DNA from: Phytophthora sp. 'mugwort'
Taxonomy: Eukaryota; Oomycota; Peronosporomycetes; Peronosporales; Peronosporaceae
Reading direction: 5' to 3'
NCBI GenBank assembly: GCA_033558025.1
Contig: JAUCEF010000005.1
Span: 3,720,001-3,784,000 of the forward strand
Length of the DNA: 64,000 nucleotides
In this document: positions 51,101-61,485 of the stretch, one piece after another
How the letters are laid out: every line of letters starts with the position of its first letter
How positions within the stretch are numbered: position 1 is the first letter of the stretch
The notes under the pieces: generated by a model
The model's database searches: none
Told to the model about the DNA's origin: nothing
Seen by the model: the letters and a program-made list of their open reading frames with translations, nothing else
Made by a program: the position numbers and the translations under genes

Positions 51101-54100
51101 CTGGGGATACACTTGCAGCAATCGAACGGGAGCTTAACCCACTTGCGCCGTGCGCGGATAGGATCCAAGATGGACATGCTCCAGAGCTCGTGGACAAGTA
51201 CGATCCAGCCGTGATATTCGCTCCACCAATGCCTGACGAGAATGAAGAGAATCCGGGAGCACAGAAGTTGTCACGAGTGGAACAAGACGACCGGGTCGAA
51301 GCTATAGGCCTTGAGGCTAAAGCGCAGGCTGTAGCAGCAAGACATAGAGCGCTGCAGCTTCAGGGAGAGTGTGGACGGTTCTGCCCTGTGAGTTGGCGTA
51401 CGCGTGGCCTATTGATACCTGGACTACCGTCAAGTGTTTGCTCCTTCCGACAGCAGTTTTACGCCTTTGCTGGTGACTCGGAACGCCGCGCTTTCGAGCG
51501 AAACCCCGTCGCCTTCATCCCTGACGGATCTTGTGCAACTGCAGCTTTCATCCCTTGCGTGCTGCTTCTTGGCGTTCGAGGCTCTGGTCGCAGTCGAGTT
51601 GCTGCAGCACTAGCTCAGTTTTCAGTGACGCAGACCAACTCCTCTGTCGAGTACGTGAACGTGGACTTGCTAGCTGTAGCAAGAAGTGCCGAGCGCAATC
51701 GACAGTTAGAAGACCTCAAACCGGAAGATAAACGCTTGGCGTCCGAAGAAATCTACATCAGAGCGCTTCAACTCGAGCTTCAACGCCACCAGCCAATTCT
51801 TGAGAAAACTATAGCGCTGGTTCTCACCGGGTTGGGATCAGATCCTTCTCGTCTTCCAAACGTAGCGACGTTGGAGACGTGTTTCAAGAATGGGCTCTTT
51901 CCAGCACTTGTCGTTCCGTTGGCGGTGCCGGAAGAGCAGGTTGTGAACATTTTGCTAGCTCGATGGACTGCTAATTTGCCAGCTCCTCGTCGAAAACTTG
52001 CTCTTACGCGGAAGAAAGAGATCGATGACGAGGCTGAAGACGATGCCAGCGGCCCTCACGAAGCTGAAGGAGACGAGGAACCGGTCGACTTGGAGGCGGC
52101 GCGAGAACAAGAGAGTATTCGACTGCGTGAACAATTCGCGGAGGACCAGAACGCTTTGAATGAGGCTGTCGCGACACTTCGAGCACGAGGCATCAGAGTT
52201 TGCAACACAGTGGATGCAACCAGCGCAAGACAAATGGCCAAGCACGTGAAACGAATCCTTGACGAGTTTATGGCTGGACGAGAGACGGTATTTGAGCGCT
52301 GCGAAGTGCTGGACATGGCGGCAGGAGGCAAAATGCATCAGCTGCTAGCGTCAGGAGAGCTGCTTGTTGGGAAGCACGGCCTTACCTGTCCCGTTACGGG
52401 ACGTACCGATTCTCTATCGGCTTCATCGATGAAGGCAGTAGTGTATCGAAGCCAGCTTTACTTCCCAAGGTCGTATGAAGCTCGCCGAGCCTTCATAGCT
52501 TGTCCCTCTAGATACTTAAACCAAGCTAGTCTTCCTCCAAGACACCCACCGACTTGTTGTGTGGTAGGTGCTCCCTTTTCAGGCAAGACACGAGTGGCTC
52601 AAGAACTAGCGAATACGCTCGGACTTGTGTACATTTCTCCCCAGACTGCAGTCGATTGGGTACTACAGTGTCACGGCAGCTCCACCTTACGGTCTCAATT
52701 GATGGAGATCACGGAGCGTGGTACCAACCCTGAGGTCACTCATGAAGCTATCTGTGTTCGTCTGCGCTCCTCCGAATGCCAAGCACGTGGTTGGGTTCTT
52801 GACGGGTATTTGCTGCAGCCTCACGAACTGCAACGCAGTCTTCCGTCGGATTCCAACAAGACACACGCGTTCTCGCACAGTATTCAGCCGGACATGCTCT
52901 TCGTTCTTGAACGTGACTTCGCTAGTGTCTGGCAGGATCAGCAGTCCACCGTTAAGCGAACTGAACTTCGAGCGGCATTTGTACGGTGGCAATATTATCG
53001 TTTAGACCTCCTCGACGTTTGGACTCGGCGTTTTGGTGTTTACCACGTGCGACAACTTGACAGCTCGAGCAATTCACTGTGGCACGTCGTCGCACAGGCT
53101 CAAGCGTGTCTTCAGGAGCAGCAACAGTTGGCATCGCTTCACTCCAGAGCAATAGCTTCCAGTCGAGCTGCTTGCTCGTTAGGTGTGGTGCGCACACGTG
53201 AAGAGCTACAAGCACGTCCACACCCGATTTTCCAGACCTTCTGCCCTGTGGAGCTACGTGCGGGGAGATTTCACAGCTCGCGCCATTTTAACCGTCATCT
53301 GTGCGTCGACTTCCGCGGCTTCAGCTTCTGGCTTGAGAGTGACCACAATTTGCAGCAGTTTGTAGCATGTCCTGAGGCTTTTGTCGGATACACCGCGAAC
53401 CAAAGTCCCATTCAACATGGAGAAGAACCATGGCCGACACTCGAAGAAGCAGAGAACGAGGCGCAGACACTTGTGGCAAGAGCTCCAATAAGTGCGTCCC
53501 TCATGAGCTTGCTGACGGTCCCGGACTGCGACTTTCCCGAGATGAAGGGGTACTGCCCGGTCACGTTCGCTTCGGGCTCGAGCGTCAAAGACTGGACTGC
53601 TCTTCGTCATGGCAGCGTCTTCTTTCGCGCGTCGTACCGCTCGAGAGTCTACTTCTTCGTCTCTGAGGTAGCACGTCGTCGATTCTGCGCTGAACCATCT
53701 CGATACACGTCGCAGAGTTTGCCAGCCAGGTTACCACCCCAGGTGACACTAGCCAAGAGTTATCCAGGTCAACTGGAGCAGCAGCTTGGAGCTGCACTGA
53801 ACGAGGTGCTGCTCGCACTAGGAAGCGAACGACCTAAATTCCCGCAAATGTCCACGCGCACTTCGGCTTGTGTCTATCTCGCGCTCTCGCTCAAGGCGTT
53901 GCAGCGACGCTACCACTTGAAGATGAAGCTTGACTCACGCTCTGAACGAGATGAAGACGAACTTGATGAGGAGCAGAAGCGACGAAAGGAAGAGCGAGAA
54001 GACCAGGATGAACAGGAAGCGATTGCGAGACGTGACGCCTTTGCGAGCGACTGTCGGCTTGGAGAAAAGCTCAAACTCGCCTCCACGCCACCGTATCCAT

Positions 54101-54348
54101 CCTGTGGCTCAGCCGCTAAAGTTGTACGCAGTATGCGTGCAGCTCAGGATTCACTTACCGATAATGCAGCCGCGAGCTGCCTCTCCACACTTTCAGTCAG
54201 CACAGACGTCGAGCTGTTACGTCGCCGCTTCGATGCTATTGTCTCCGGCAGCGCTAGTGATGACAAAACACTGTCAGCAGATCCACATACAGCCAAAGTA
54301 CACGCGAGAGCAACATTCCTTAAGTACACAACAGCTTCTTCTAGCTAA
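48125..54348 (+). CDS. AK9: AK9-like multi-domain adenylate/nucleoside-monophosphate kinase
   Basis: Three exons: 48125..49453+1 base (to 49454), 49522..50189 and 50248..54348, 2032 aa; human AK9 is about 1900. Three NMP-kinase P-loops are visible: VVGPPGSGKTRLARVLARRL (about 333), LLLGVRGSGRSRVAAALAQ (about 1105, with GRS in place of GKS/T) and VVGAPFSGKTRVAQELANTL (about 1438). Five Cys-Pro-Val modules of about 50 residues punctuate the second and third exons (about 737, 1043, 1380, 1664 and 1768), each ending in a Phe/Ala-Cys-x-Pro-type block such as RRDFCAHPLQYL. Acidic coiled linkers separate domains (EEAEDDASG, RDEDELDEEQKRRKEERED). AK9 proteins phosphorylate nucleoside mono- and diphosphates and are associated with cilia-bearing cells. 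Intron 1 donor is CTCG|GTACG; intron 2 donor is GGA|GTAAGT. The middle P-loop lacks the Lys, so that domain may be inactive. Confidence 0.8.
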
Positions 54349-54470
54349 CAAGAGCGAATCATGGTGACGAACATCATAAGCAAATAACAAACCTGTCGAT
54401 TCTCAGCAAATATAAAATCTTCTACCTTGTTCTTCCATCCAGTCGTATCTGTCCACGATCTAGCAGCTCC

Positions 54471-57400
54471 TTAGTGCTGCTTCTGCAACAGAGGCGTCGA
54501 CTCTGTCACGTCGATTGCCACATGACTTAGCTGTAGCCCCCAATCACCACGGAACGGCGGCTTCCAAAGATTAAGCAACAGTGAAAAGAGGATCACAGGC
54601 ACGGATGATAATAACTCCGACAGACCAGCGAGAGCTGGTGGAATCCAAACGCCGAGCGGACCATACAGTGCACCACATGCAATAGGCATCATGAGCAAGT
54701 TGTACAGGAACCCCCACGCAAAATTGTGCTTAATACGTCGGTTGGTAGCGCGCGAAAGCGCGCAGGCATTGAGGAAATCACGCAAGTCATCCTTCACCAG
54801 CACAACATCGGCCGCGTCGAGCGCCACGTCAGTTCCAGCTCCAAGTGCCACACCCACATCAGCTGTCGCTAACGCTGGTGCGTCGTTCACGCCGTCTCCG
54901 ACAAATGCAACGCGTAGGCCCAGACTCTGCAACAAGCGCACCTTGTCCACCTTTTGATGAGGCAGACTTTCAGCTAGCACAGATCCTTCAGGTACGCCTA
55001 GAGCCGTAGCCACAGTGAGAGCTGTACCACGTTGATCACCGGTAACAATCCACGGCTGGATCCCCTTGTGCTTGAGCTGCTCAATGACATGCTTCGCTTC
55101 CGGACGCGGTGCATCTCGCAGCGCAATTGCAGCTACCAATTCGCCAGCAATGACAACGAACACGACGATGCTGCCTTGAGACTGGAAACGTTGGTTTGCT
55201 GCCACAAACTCTTGAGGAACTCGGAGAGCACGACAGTCGCTATACGTCTGCTGTTTAAGCCACGGAAAAGAACCAAGACGCACATCAACACCACCCACAG
55301 TGCAGTGAACACCACATCCTGGAACGGCCTCGAATCCCTGCGCTTCCTCGACTCGAGAACCGTGCATCTGAGTCTCAGCATGCGCCACAAGTGCCTTCCC
55401 AATTGAGTGCTCGCTGCCCTTCTCCGCAGCAGCTACGCAGCCCCAGAGCTGTGTCGTATAAACTTCAGTCTGTGGTGCAAACACATCAGCAACGCCAAGC
55501 TGCGCCGTCGTGAGCGTCCCCGTCTTGTCAAACACGACAGCATTTACTTCTTCCAGCGCCTCAAGAGCACGCCCACCTTTGAAGAGTATACCCACTTGCG
55601 AACCTTTTGTCGTCGCCACCATCACAGCAGTCGGAACAGCAAGACTAATTGCACAGGGGCAACTAATGACTAGCACTGTGATGGCAAAGCGCAGCGCAAA
55701 CGGGAATGGAGCCCATCCCTGTGTATCCACATGGCCGTGCGTCGCAAGCGAGTACCAGAACATGAACATCAAGCCGGCCAGAATGATAATACCTGTGGTA
55801 AAGTATGCAGCCACAGCATCCGCAATGCTCTGACGCACACCACGAGACGCTTGAGCCTCTCCAACAAGTCTCACCATGCGTGCTAGCATCGATTCGTGAA
55901 TCGTGTGCGTTACCCGCACAGTCAGCACGCCCTGTGAATTGATAGACCCACCGATCACAATCGCTCCAGGTTCCTTGGGCACCTTGCGAGCTTCGCCCGT
56001 CACCATTGATTCATCCACCGAACTCGCACCGCCGATCACCACGCCGTCTGTCGGCACTCGTGTACCTGGGAGTACTTTTAGTACATCACCACGTTCCACA
56101 AGCACCACGTCAATGTACAGTTCTTTCTGGTCCTCGTCTTCGAGCAAAATGGCGGTCTTGGCTTGCAGACGCAGCAACGCGTCCACGCTATTCGAGGCAC
56201 GTGCTTTCACCAGTGTTTCAATGTAGCGACCAACGAGGATGAGAGTAACAAGCAGCACGGTGACTTGGAAGAACGTATCTGCTTTCACTGGCGTCTCCAC
56301 GTGTGGCTTGGGTAAGTTTAATCCCGTCGAAGGATCGACTGGAGCTGGAGCTGCTTCTTGTGACTGAGCCGTTGCTAGCGCTCCAATAACAACAGTGAAC
56401 ACGGAGAACGCGTAGGCTGTACAGGAGCTGAGCGATATGAGAACGTCCATCGTAACGCGTCCACCATAACGTAGTGCGAGGAAAGCGCTCTCATGAATGG
56501 GACGTGCCACGATGAATAGCACAGGCGTCGCGCATGCGAATTCCACTGCATCTCTGATACTCAATCGGTTGGCGGTGCCCCACAGTCCCGCGTCCGCTGG
56601 ATTGCTGGCAGAAGATGAAAAAAGCACTGGCAGCACGAACTCGACGACGATTACCGGCAGCGACAGCAAGCAGCTCCAAACCAAGAACCGTGCAAAGCGT
56701 CGCACTTCTTCCTCGCCAGCACGAACCGCTGGCGCCCGTGGACTTGATGCTTGAACGGTGATTCCAAGCTCCCGCGATAGTCGACGAACAAGTCTGCGAG
56801 CACCTGTGATGTCTGGATTGTACTCAACTAACATTGCCTTGTCCAATGAAGCCGACGGTTCCTCGACATCTTCTGCTGAGACGACGCCGTCGATCTCGAG
56901 TGCCAACTTCTTGGCTCGACGGGAGTTCTCGGATTGACCAAGGTGCAGCACGACAGACACAAGCTCGTCACTAGATAGCACACCGGGCTCAAACCCCAAC
57001 GTCGTCACTGTCTCCTCAATGTGCTTTGCTGTTACTAATTGCGGGTCGAACTGGAAGACGCCACGACTTGTGAGCAGACTCACATTCACATCCGTCACAC
57101 CTCGTTGTCTGCTCATGAACTTCTCGATACGTGTACAGCAGCCACTGCATGTCATGCCACTGATGTTTAAGCGGAGAATCTCCAGCGATTCAGCATTTTT
57201 CCTCTTTCTTCCTGAACTGTCCTCCAACTGTGGCCGTTGCTTCTCGAGAGAACAACACCCTGGACCGGATGTTTTCTTGGTAGCATTGGAAGAAGAGCAG
57301 CAGCCACTAGAACGTGTTTTGGAAGCATCAGACGGGCAGCAACTCGCCTTCTTCGACTCCTTTTTGGACGCCCAGCAGTCATCAGCTTCAATCTCATTGG

Positions 57401-57968
57401 TCAACTCCTTCTTGCAGCATCCAGACGACGTCTTCTTCTTCTCCTTCGACGCACAGCAACCGTCAAGTTCAACTGCAAGCTCCGATGAGCAGCAATTGGA
57501 ACCACTAGGGGCCTGAGGCGTCTTGGACGAGCAGCAACTCGACGTCTTGGGTTCGTTCTTACCATTACCGCGTCCTTCTGTCTCCTCCTCGTCCTCCCCC
57601 TTCTTGGACGAGCAGCAGCCAGATTTCTCTGAGAGTTCCTTAAAACAACAGTCGTCCACCTCGATTGTGACGTCTGCTGGCATCTCTGCAGCAACAGCAG
57701 CGTCAGTCTCACTGCATTGGCGCTCCTTCGTCTTCGAGCAGCAGTCGTCAACTGCCTCTTCCTTTTCTCCAGCGCAGCAGCCGTCAGCCTCTGCCACATT
57801 GACGTCTTCCTCACCGCTAGAACAAGACGCGACGGTCTCTCCCCCGTCGCTCTTAACGCCGCCACAGCAGCCGCCACCATCGCATGAAGGCTCCGGCGGC
57901 GTCTCGCCCGTCAAGGGGTCGGTCAGCGTCATGGACGCGGTTGTGTGACGTCCCTTGCGTTTGCCCAT
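54471..57968 (-). CDS. P1B-type copper-transporting ATPase with Cys-rich N-terminus
   Basis: Intronless, 1165 residues, start ATG 57966-57968. Residues 30-240 are hydrophilic with twelve CC pairs (for example at 34-35, 64-65, 107-108, 145-146, 210-211 and 238-239), an unusual metal-binding extension. One HMA domain follows (ISGMTCSGCCTRIEKFMSRQ, near 270). The core has the TGEARKV actuator loop, the membrane CPC motif (VISCPCAISLAVPTAV, near 770), DKTGTLTTAQ (phosphorylated Asp, near 811), SEHSIGKAL (the HP-type nucleotide site) and GDGVNDAPAL (near 1022). The last helices carry N-x6-YN-x4-P (NFAWGFLYNLLMMP) and LSSVPVILF, the pattern of Cu+ pumps (P1B-1). It would export copper from the cytosol or load secretory cuproproteins. 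The adjacent ribosomal protein gene is divergent. Confidence 0.92.
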   Translation of the reverse strand: MGKRKGRHTTASMTLTDPLTGETPPEPSCDGGGCCGGVKSDGGETVASCSSGEEDVNVAEADGCCAGEKEEAVDDCCSKTKERQCSETDAAVAAEMPADVTIEVDDCCFKELSEKSGCCSSKKGEDEEETEGRGNGKNEPKTSSCCSSKTPQAPSGSNCCSSELAVELDGCCASKEKKKTSSGCCKKELTNEIEADDCWASKKESKKASCCPSDASKTRSSGCCSSSNATKKTSGPGCCSLEKQRPQLEDSSGRKRKNAESLEILRLNISGMTCSGCCTRIEKFMSRQRGVTDVNVSLLTSRGVFQFDPQLVTAKHIEETVTTLGFEPGVLSSDELVSVVLHLGQSENSRRAKKLALEIDGVVSAEDVEEPSASLDKAMLVEYNPDITGARRLVRRLSRELGITVQASSPRAPAVRAGEEEVRRFARFLVWSCLLSLPVIVVEFVLPVLFSSSASNPADAGLWGTANRLSIRDAVEFACATPVLFIVARPIHESAFLALRYGGRVTMDVLISLSSCTAYAFSVFTVVIGALATAQSQEAAPAPVDPSTGLNLPKPHVETPVKADTFFQVTVLLVTLILVGRYIETLVKARASNSVDALLRLQAKTAILLEDEDQKELYIDVVLVERGDVLKVLPGTRVPTDGVVIGGASSVDESMVTGEARKVPKEPGAIVIGGSINSQGVLTVRVTHTIHESMLARMVRLVGEAQASRGVRQSIADAVAAYFTTGIIILAGLMFMFWYSLATHGHVDTQGWAPFPFALRFAITVLVISCPCAISLAVPTAVMVATTKGSQVGILFKGGRALEALEEVNAVVFDKTGTLTTAQLGVADVFAPQTEVYTTQLWGCVAAAEKGSEHSIGKALVAHAETQMHGSRVEEAQGFEAVPGCGVHCTVGGVDVRLGSFPWLKQQTYSDCRALRVPQEFVAANQRFQSQGSIVVFVVIAGELVAAIALRDAPRPEAKHVIEQLKHKGIQPWIVTGDQRGTALTVATALGVPEGSVLAESLPHQKVDKVRLLQSLGLRVAFVGDGVNDAPALATADVGVALGAGTDVALDAADVVLVKDDLRDFLNACALSRATNRRIKHNFAWGFLYNLLMMPIACGALYGPLGVWIPPALAGLSELLSSVPVILFSLLLNLWKPPFRGDWGLQLSHVAIDVTESTPLLQKQH

Positions 57969-58465
57969 GAATCGCTTCTTCCTGTTGGCTCAGTGGCGCT
58001 TGTTGAGTACGTGGTGCAATGAAGACTGCACAGGCAACCGCACGCGATCTGTGTACAGTACCGCTTCAAGTCGCGCCGGATTATCAAGCAACGTAACGAC
58101 TTGGCCAAGTTGCGCTAAACGGAGAACGATGCATCTGATTGCATGAACATGCAAAGCAACAGGCGATAAAGGCGATCACATTTTTGGTCCAACTCAAATG
58201 ACGCTATATTAAACCCTAACCGTTAAACCGGTCCTGCCGAGCCGCGGAACCGAACGAGTGGTACATTGTACCTCTTCGCTTTTGCGTACGCCACACCAGT
58301 TCCTGTGGTTGGCTGTGGTTGGCTCGCGCCTCTCGTCCAGGCATCAATTCCTCTCAGTTCTTTTCAGACAGGTAAGGTGCCCACCGCTTTGTCGCGTTGC
58401 AACCATGTTAGACGAGTCCAGGTCTTAATCTTGCCATCCCTCCTTCCTCAGGTATATTCATCACC
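57969..58465. promoter_or_regulatory. Divergent promoter region with a 5'UTR intron of the L6e gene
   Basis: The 497 bp between the ATPase and L6e start codons contains a likely 5'UTR intron at about 58372-58451 (donor ACAG|GTAAGG, acceptor CCTCAG|GTATATTC), 14 bases upstream of the L6e ATG. First introns close to the start are common in ribosomal protein genes. A pyrimidine-rich stretch (58330-58370) precedes it and is the probable transcription start area. No other element is identified. Confidence 0.45.
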
Positions 58466-59802
58466 ATGCCCGCCAAGACCGTGAACGTCGTCCTCGCCCG
58501 TGGCATTAACGCCATCTCGCGCAACAGCCTCTCGAAGAAGAATGGCCGTGGCAAGATGATCAAGAAGGGAGGTGAGAAGAAGGTCGCCGCCAAGAAGATT
58601 TCGACCAAGAAGTGGTACCCGGCTGACTACATCCCGAAGCCGTTGCCTTCGGCTAAGACCAAGCGCAACAGCGTCAAGACCGCTAAGCTGCGCAAGTCGA
58701 TCACCCCCGGCACGGTCCTGATCCTGCTCTCGGGTCGTTTCCGTGGCAAGCGCGTTGTCTTCCTCAAGCAGCTGGCTTCGGGCCTGCTGCTCGTCACTGG
58801 TGAGTCAAATGATCCATTCATTGTTGTAACGACCAGAGCCGATATTCCGATGATGCAACCTTGACACTTTGAGAGGCATCTGCCGTCCCCTTGTACGCTC
58901 TGCTGGTGCCCCGACGTCTCCGTGTCTCGCGTCTGGCTTCGTCCTGAGTCCCCTTTTACGAGGTGTACAATGGCGGCGGTTGGCGTAGGGCATGCGGTTG
59001 CGTTGGGATGTATTGCGAACGGGAGGGGTGACTTTTTGCCAAAGATTTATCAGATTATGAGACCTGAGGAATGCCGGCTCTAGGTTTTCGATTGGGACAC
59101 GTTGCTATTGCTTCTGAGCAAAGTTGCTGACAGGTTAATACGCTTATCTGGTGTATTTGTAGGTCCGTACAAGGTCAACGGTGTGCCGCTCCGTCGCGTG
59201 AACCAGTCGTACGTGATCGCTACGTCGACCAAGGTTAACGTGGATGGTCTGGAGCTTCCTGCCATTGACGACGCCTACTTCGCCAAAGAGAAGGCCGCCA
59301 AGAAGAGCAAGGAGGAGCAGTTCTTCGCCCAATCGAGCGCCGTAAGTTTTTTTCTCTTTGTTTCTTATTGCTATCCTAGTGAGCATCCCGTTCCGGTTGG
59401 TTGGATCTTCGAGACCACTACACACGATCCGTCCACACCCAAGATAGTAGCGTCAGGAGAATCGGATCGACGAACCCATTGGGATCTCTCTTGTTCTTCT
59501 GGAGCTGACCTTCTTGCGTGGCGGATCAGGCAGAAGCTGTGATGTCTTCTGACTCCGCTTCTGTTACACCACATGAGCGCTTGGGATCGCTTGCTTCGGC
59601 ACTTAAGCTCCCTATAAGACACTAATCGTCTGGTTTTTCTTTCTTCTAGGCCCCCGTTATCTCGGAGCAGCGTAAGAAGGACCAGAAGGCCGTGGACTCG
59701 GCTCTGATGAAGAAGCTCGACGCCGAGCCGTTCCTCAAGGCCTACCTCAATGCCAAATTCTCGCTGACCAAGAACGACCGCGCCCACGCTCTTAAGTTCT
59801 AA
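58466..59802 (+). CDS. RPL6: 60S ribosomal protein L6 (eL6)
   Basis: Three exons: 58466..58799, 59163..59341 and 59650..59802, 221 aa, start [13 protein letters not shown]. eL6 signatures: [38 protein letters not shown] followed by [29 protein letters not shown] (across intron 1), then [13 protein letters not shown]. The C-terminal helix with [20 protein letters not shown] is also conserved. It is a component of the large ribosomal subunit. The two coding introns (363 and 308 nt) are several times longer than the others in this window, and a further intron probably lies in the 5'UTR. Codons are strongly biased to C/G-ending forms, consistent with high expression. Confidence 0.95.
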
Positions 59803-59914
59803 GTGCGCTCTTGCTATCATGTATAGCAGAATGGTGTGGAAAGGTTTAAGATGAGAAGAACAATATACCTGATGAAATTATCACCACATTTTGATTTATT
59901 TTGGCATTTGTCCT

Positions 59915-61303
59915 TTATCCTAGAATCTCATCAAGGAAGTCTTGCAATAGTGTGCTGTCGCTTTTAACGTCTTGTGCATCATTATCGTCGATATGACCAC
60001 TACTTTGACTTGATGGGATAGTTTTCTCGTCGGCTGTATCGCCACCAGAACGAGTACAAACCAGTGAAGAGCCCCATTCCTGGTGCCGCGCATGTGTTTG
60101 ATGTCTCTCCTTGGCAGTCCACAAATGATGCTCTTGTCGCGAAGACAATGCGCCACCTCGGTTCGATGTCTCCAATGCACTTGCTGGAATCTCGTCCGCC
60201 TTCTTCGCACACAGACTTGATCGTCCTGATCGTCCTGCATAGCTCGAGTATTCTCCTACCGACTTGTACTCGCTTCGAAGTGAGAGTACAGAAGTTTCCT
60301 CAGGCACCACCAAATGAGAGGTCGTCAGCACAGGTCGCGCCACAGCTTGATCGAAAAAACGGTGTTGAAGTGCCTGTGCCGCGGTAAGACGTCGACTAGG
60401 GTCATATTGGATCAATTCTTGCACGAGTTGAAGAGAAGAGGATGGTGTGCCTGGAGGGAGAAACTGCCTCCAGGACGTCGGAGAACACTTTGGGAACCGG
60501 ACCTGCATCTGCGAGGCCATTGCGGCACCCTCAGGCCACGTCTCCTTGGTGGGTGTGCCAAGAACCTTGCAGATGCGATAGAATTGATTAGCCTCTGACG
60601 TTCCAGGGAACAGCGGCATACAGATTAGGAGCTCAACCAAGATGCATCCACAGGCCCACATGTCGATGGGGCTGTTGTACGTCGTCGAACGAAGCAGTAG
60701 CTCTGGTGCTCGGTACCATCGCGTTGCAACGTAGTCGGTGAACGGAGGTCGTGATCGAATTTCGCGAGCTTGGCCCAGGTCTGCGATTTTGAGCGTGTCG
60801 TCGTGACACAAGAGGTTTTCAGGCTTGATATCGCGGTGAAAGTAGCCGTGCTTGTGCATATACGCGAGACCACTGAAGAGCTGGAACATAATCGAACGTA
60901 TTTGCGCCTCCGAGAACCAGGGATGTGGGGGCGTTGAAGTCCACGATGAGGTGGACGGGTCTGAGCTTGAACTTGTATCGCCTCCAACAGCAGCAGAGCT
61001 GCTACCACCACCTCCATGGCTTTTGAGGTTACACATAACCCGGAACAGCGACGTCTGCAGGTACTCGAACACGAAGTAGAGCTCCTCTTTGTCTCGAATA
61101 ACCTCTTTTAACAGCACAATGTTTTCATGACGTAACACTCGGAGCGACTTGAGCTCACGTACTTGTAGACACTCCTCCCACGTGGGAAATAGCGCCTTGA
61201 TCTTCTTCACAGCCACAATTTCCTGCGTCTTGAGACTACGAGCACGTGAAACTTCGCCGAAAGCCCCATCGCCGACTCGGTCCAGCATCTCATAGCGATT
61301 CAT
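59915..61303 (-). CDS. MAK/ICK/MOK-type (RCK) CMGC protein kinase
   Basis: Intronless, 462 residues, from the ATG at 61301-61303 (MNRYEMLDRVGDGAFGEV). Gly loop 11-18, VAVKKIK (Lys33), HRDIKPEN 156-163, ADLG 174-177 (DLG in place of DFG), REIRSRPPFTDYVATRWYRA with the T-x-Y activation motif TDY (189-191), and APELLLRS with YNSPIDMWACGCILVEL. The wording of the activation segment is that of MAK/ICK/MOK kinases, which control flagellar length and intraflagellar transport. A 30-residue Gly/Ser/Thr insertion (about 96-125) sits between the hinge and helix E. The tail after residue 330 is disordered. Its activator would be a CDK7/CCRK-like kinase acting on the TDY motif. Confidence 0.88.
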   Translation of the reverse strand: MNRYEMLDRVGDGAFGEVSRARSLKTQEIVAVKKIKALFPTWEECLQVRELKSLRVLRHENIVLLKEVIRDKEELYFVFEYLQTSLFRVMCNLKSHGGGGSSSAAVGGDTSSSSDPSTSSWTSTPPHPWFSEAQIRSIMFQLFSGLAYMHKHGYFHRDIKPENLLCHDDTLKIADLGQAREIRSRPPFTDYVATRWYRAPELLLRSTTYNSPIDMWACGCILVELLICMPLFPGTSEANQFYRICKVLGTPTKETWPEGAAMASQMQVRFPKCSPTSWRQFLPPGTPSSSLQLVQELIQYDPSRRLTAAQALQHRFFDQAVARPVLTTSHLVVPEETSVLSLRSEYKSVGEYSSYAGRSGRSSLCAKKADEIPASALETSNRGGALSSRQEHHLWTAKERHQTHARHQEWGSSLVCTRSGGDTADEKTIPSSQSSGHIDDNDAQDVKSDSTLLQDFLDEILG

Positions 61304-61485
61304 CGGTTGCTTGTACCAGGCTTGCGCCTTTGCGGTGTAGAGAATAAAGCCTTCTGCAGCTGAGCCGCGCCTTATTAATAACCATGACACAATCAACAAA
61401 CTGTAAACAAAAAAGACGACTACGTCTTGAAAGGCGCACCCCTTCGTGTTGCTGAGATAGGGCCATACGTGGCTAATACCCGGAT

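Noticed and set aside
52056..52338. Minus-strand frames opposite the AK9-like gene
   Set aside because: Chance shadows of a very long, clearly coding plus-strand exon.
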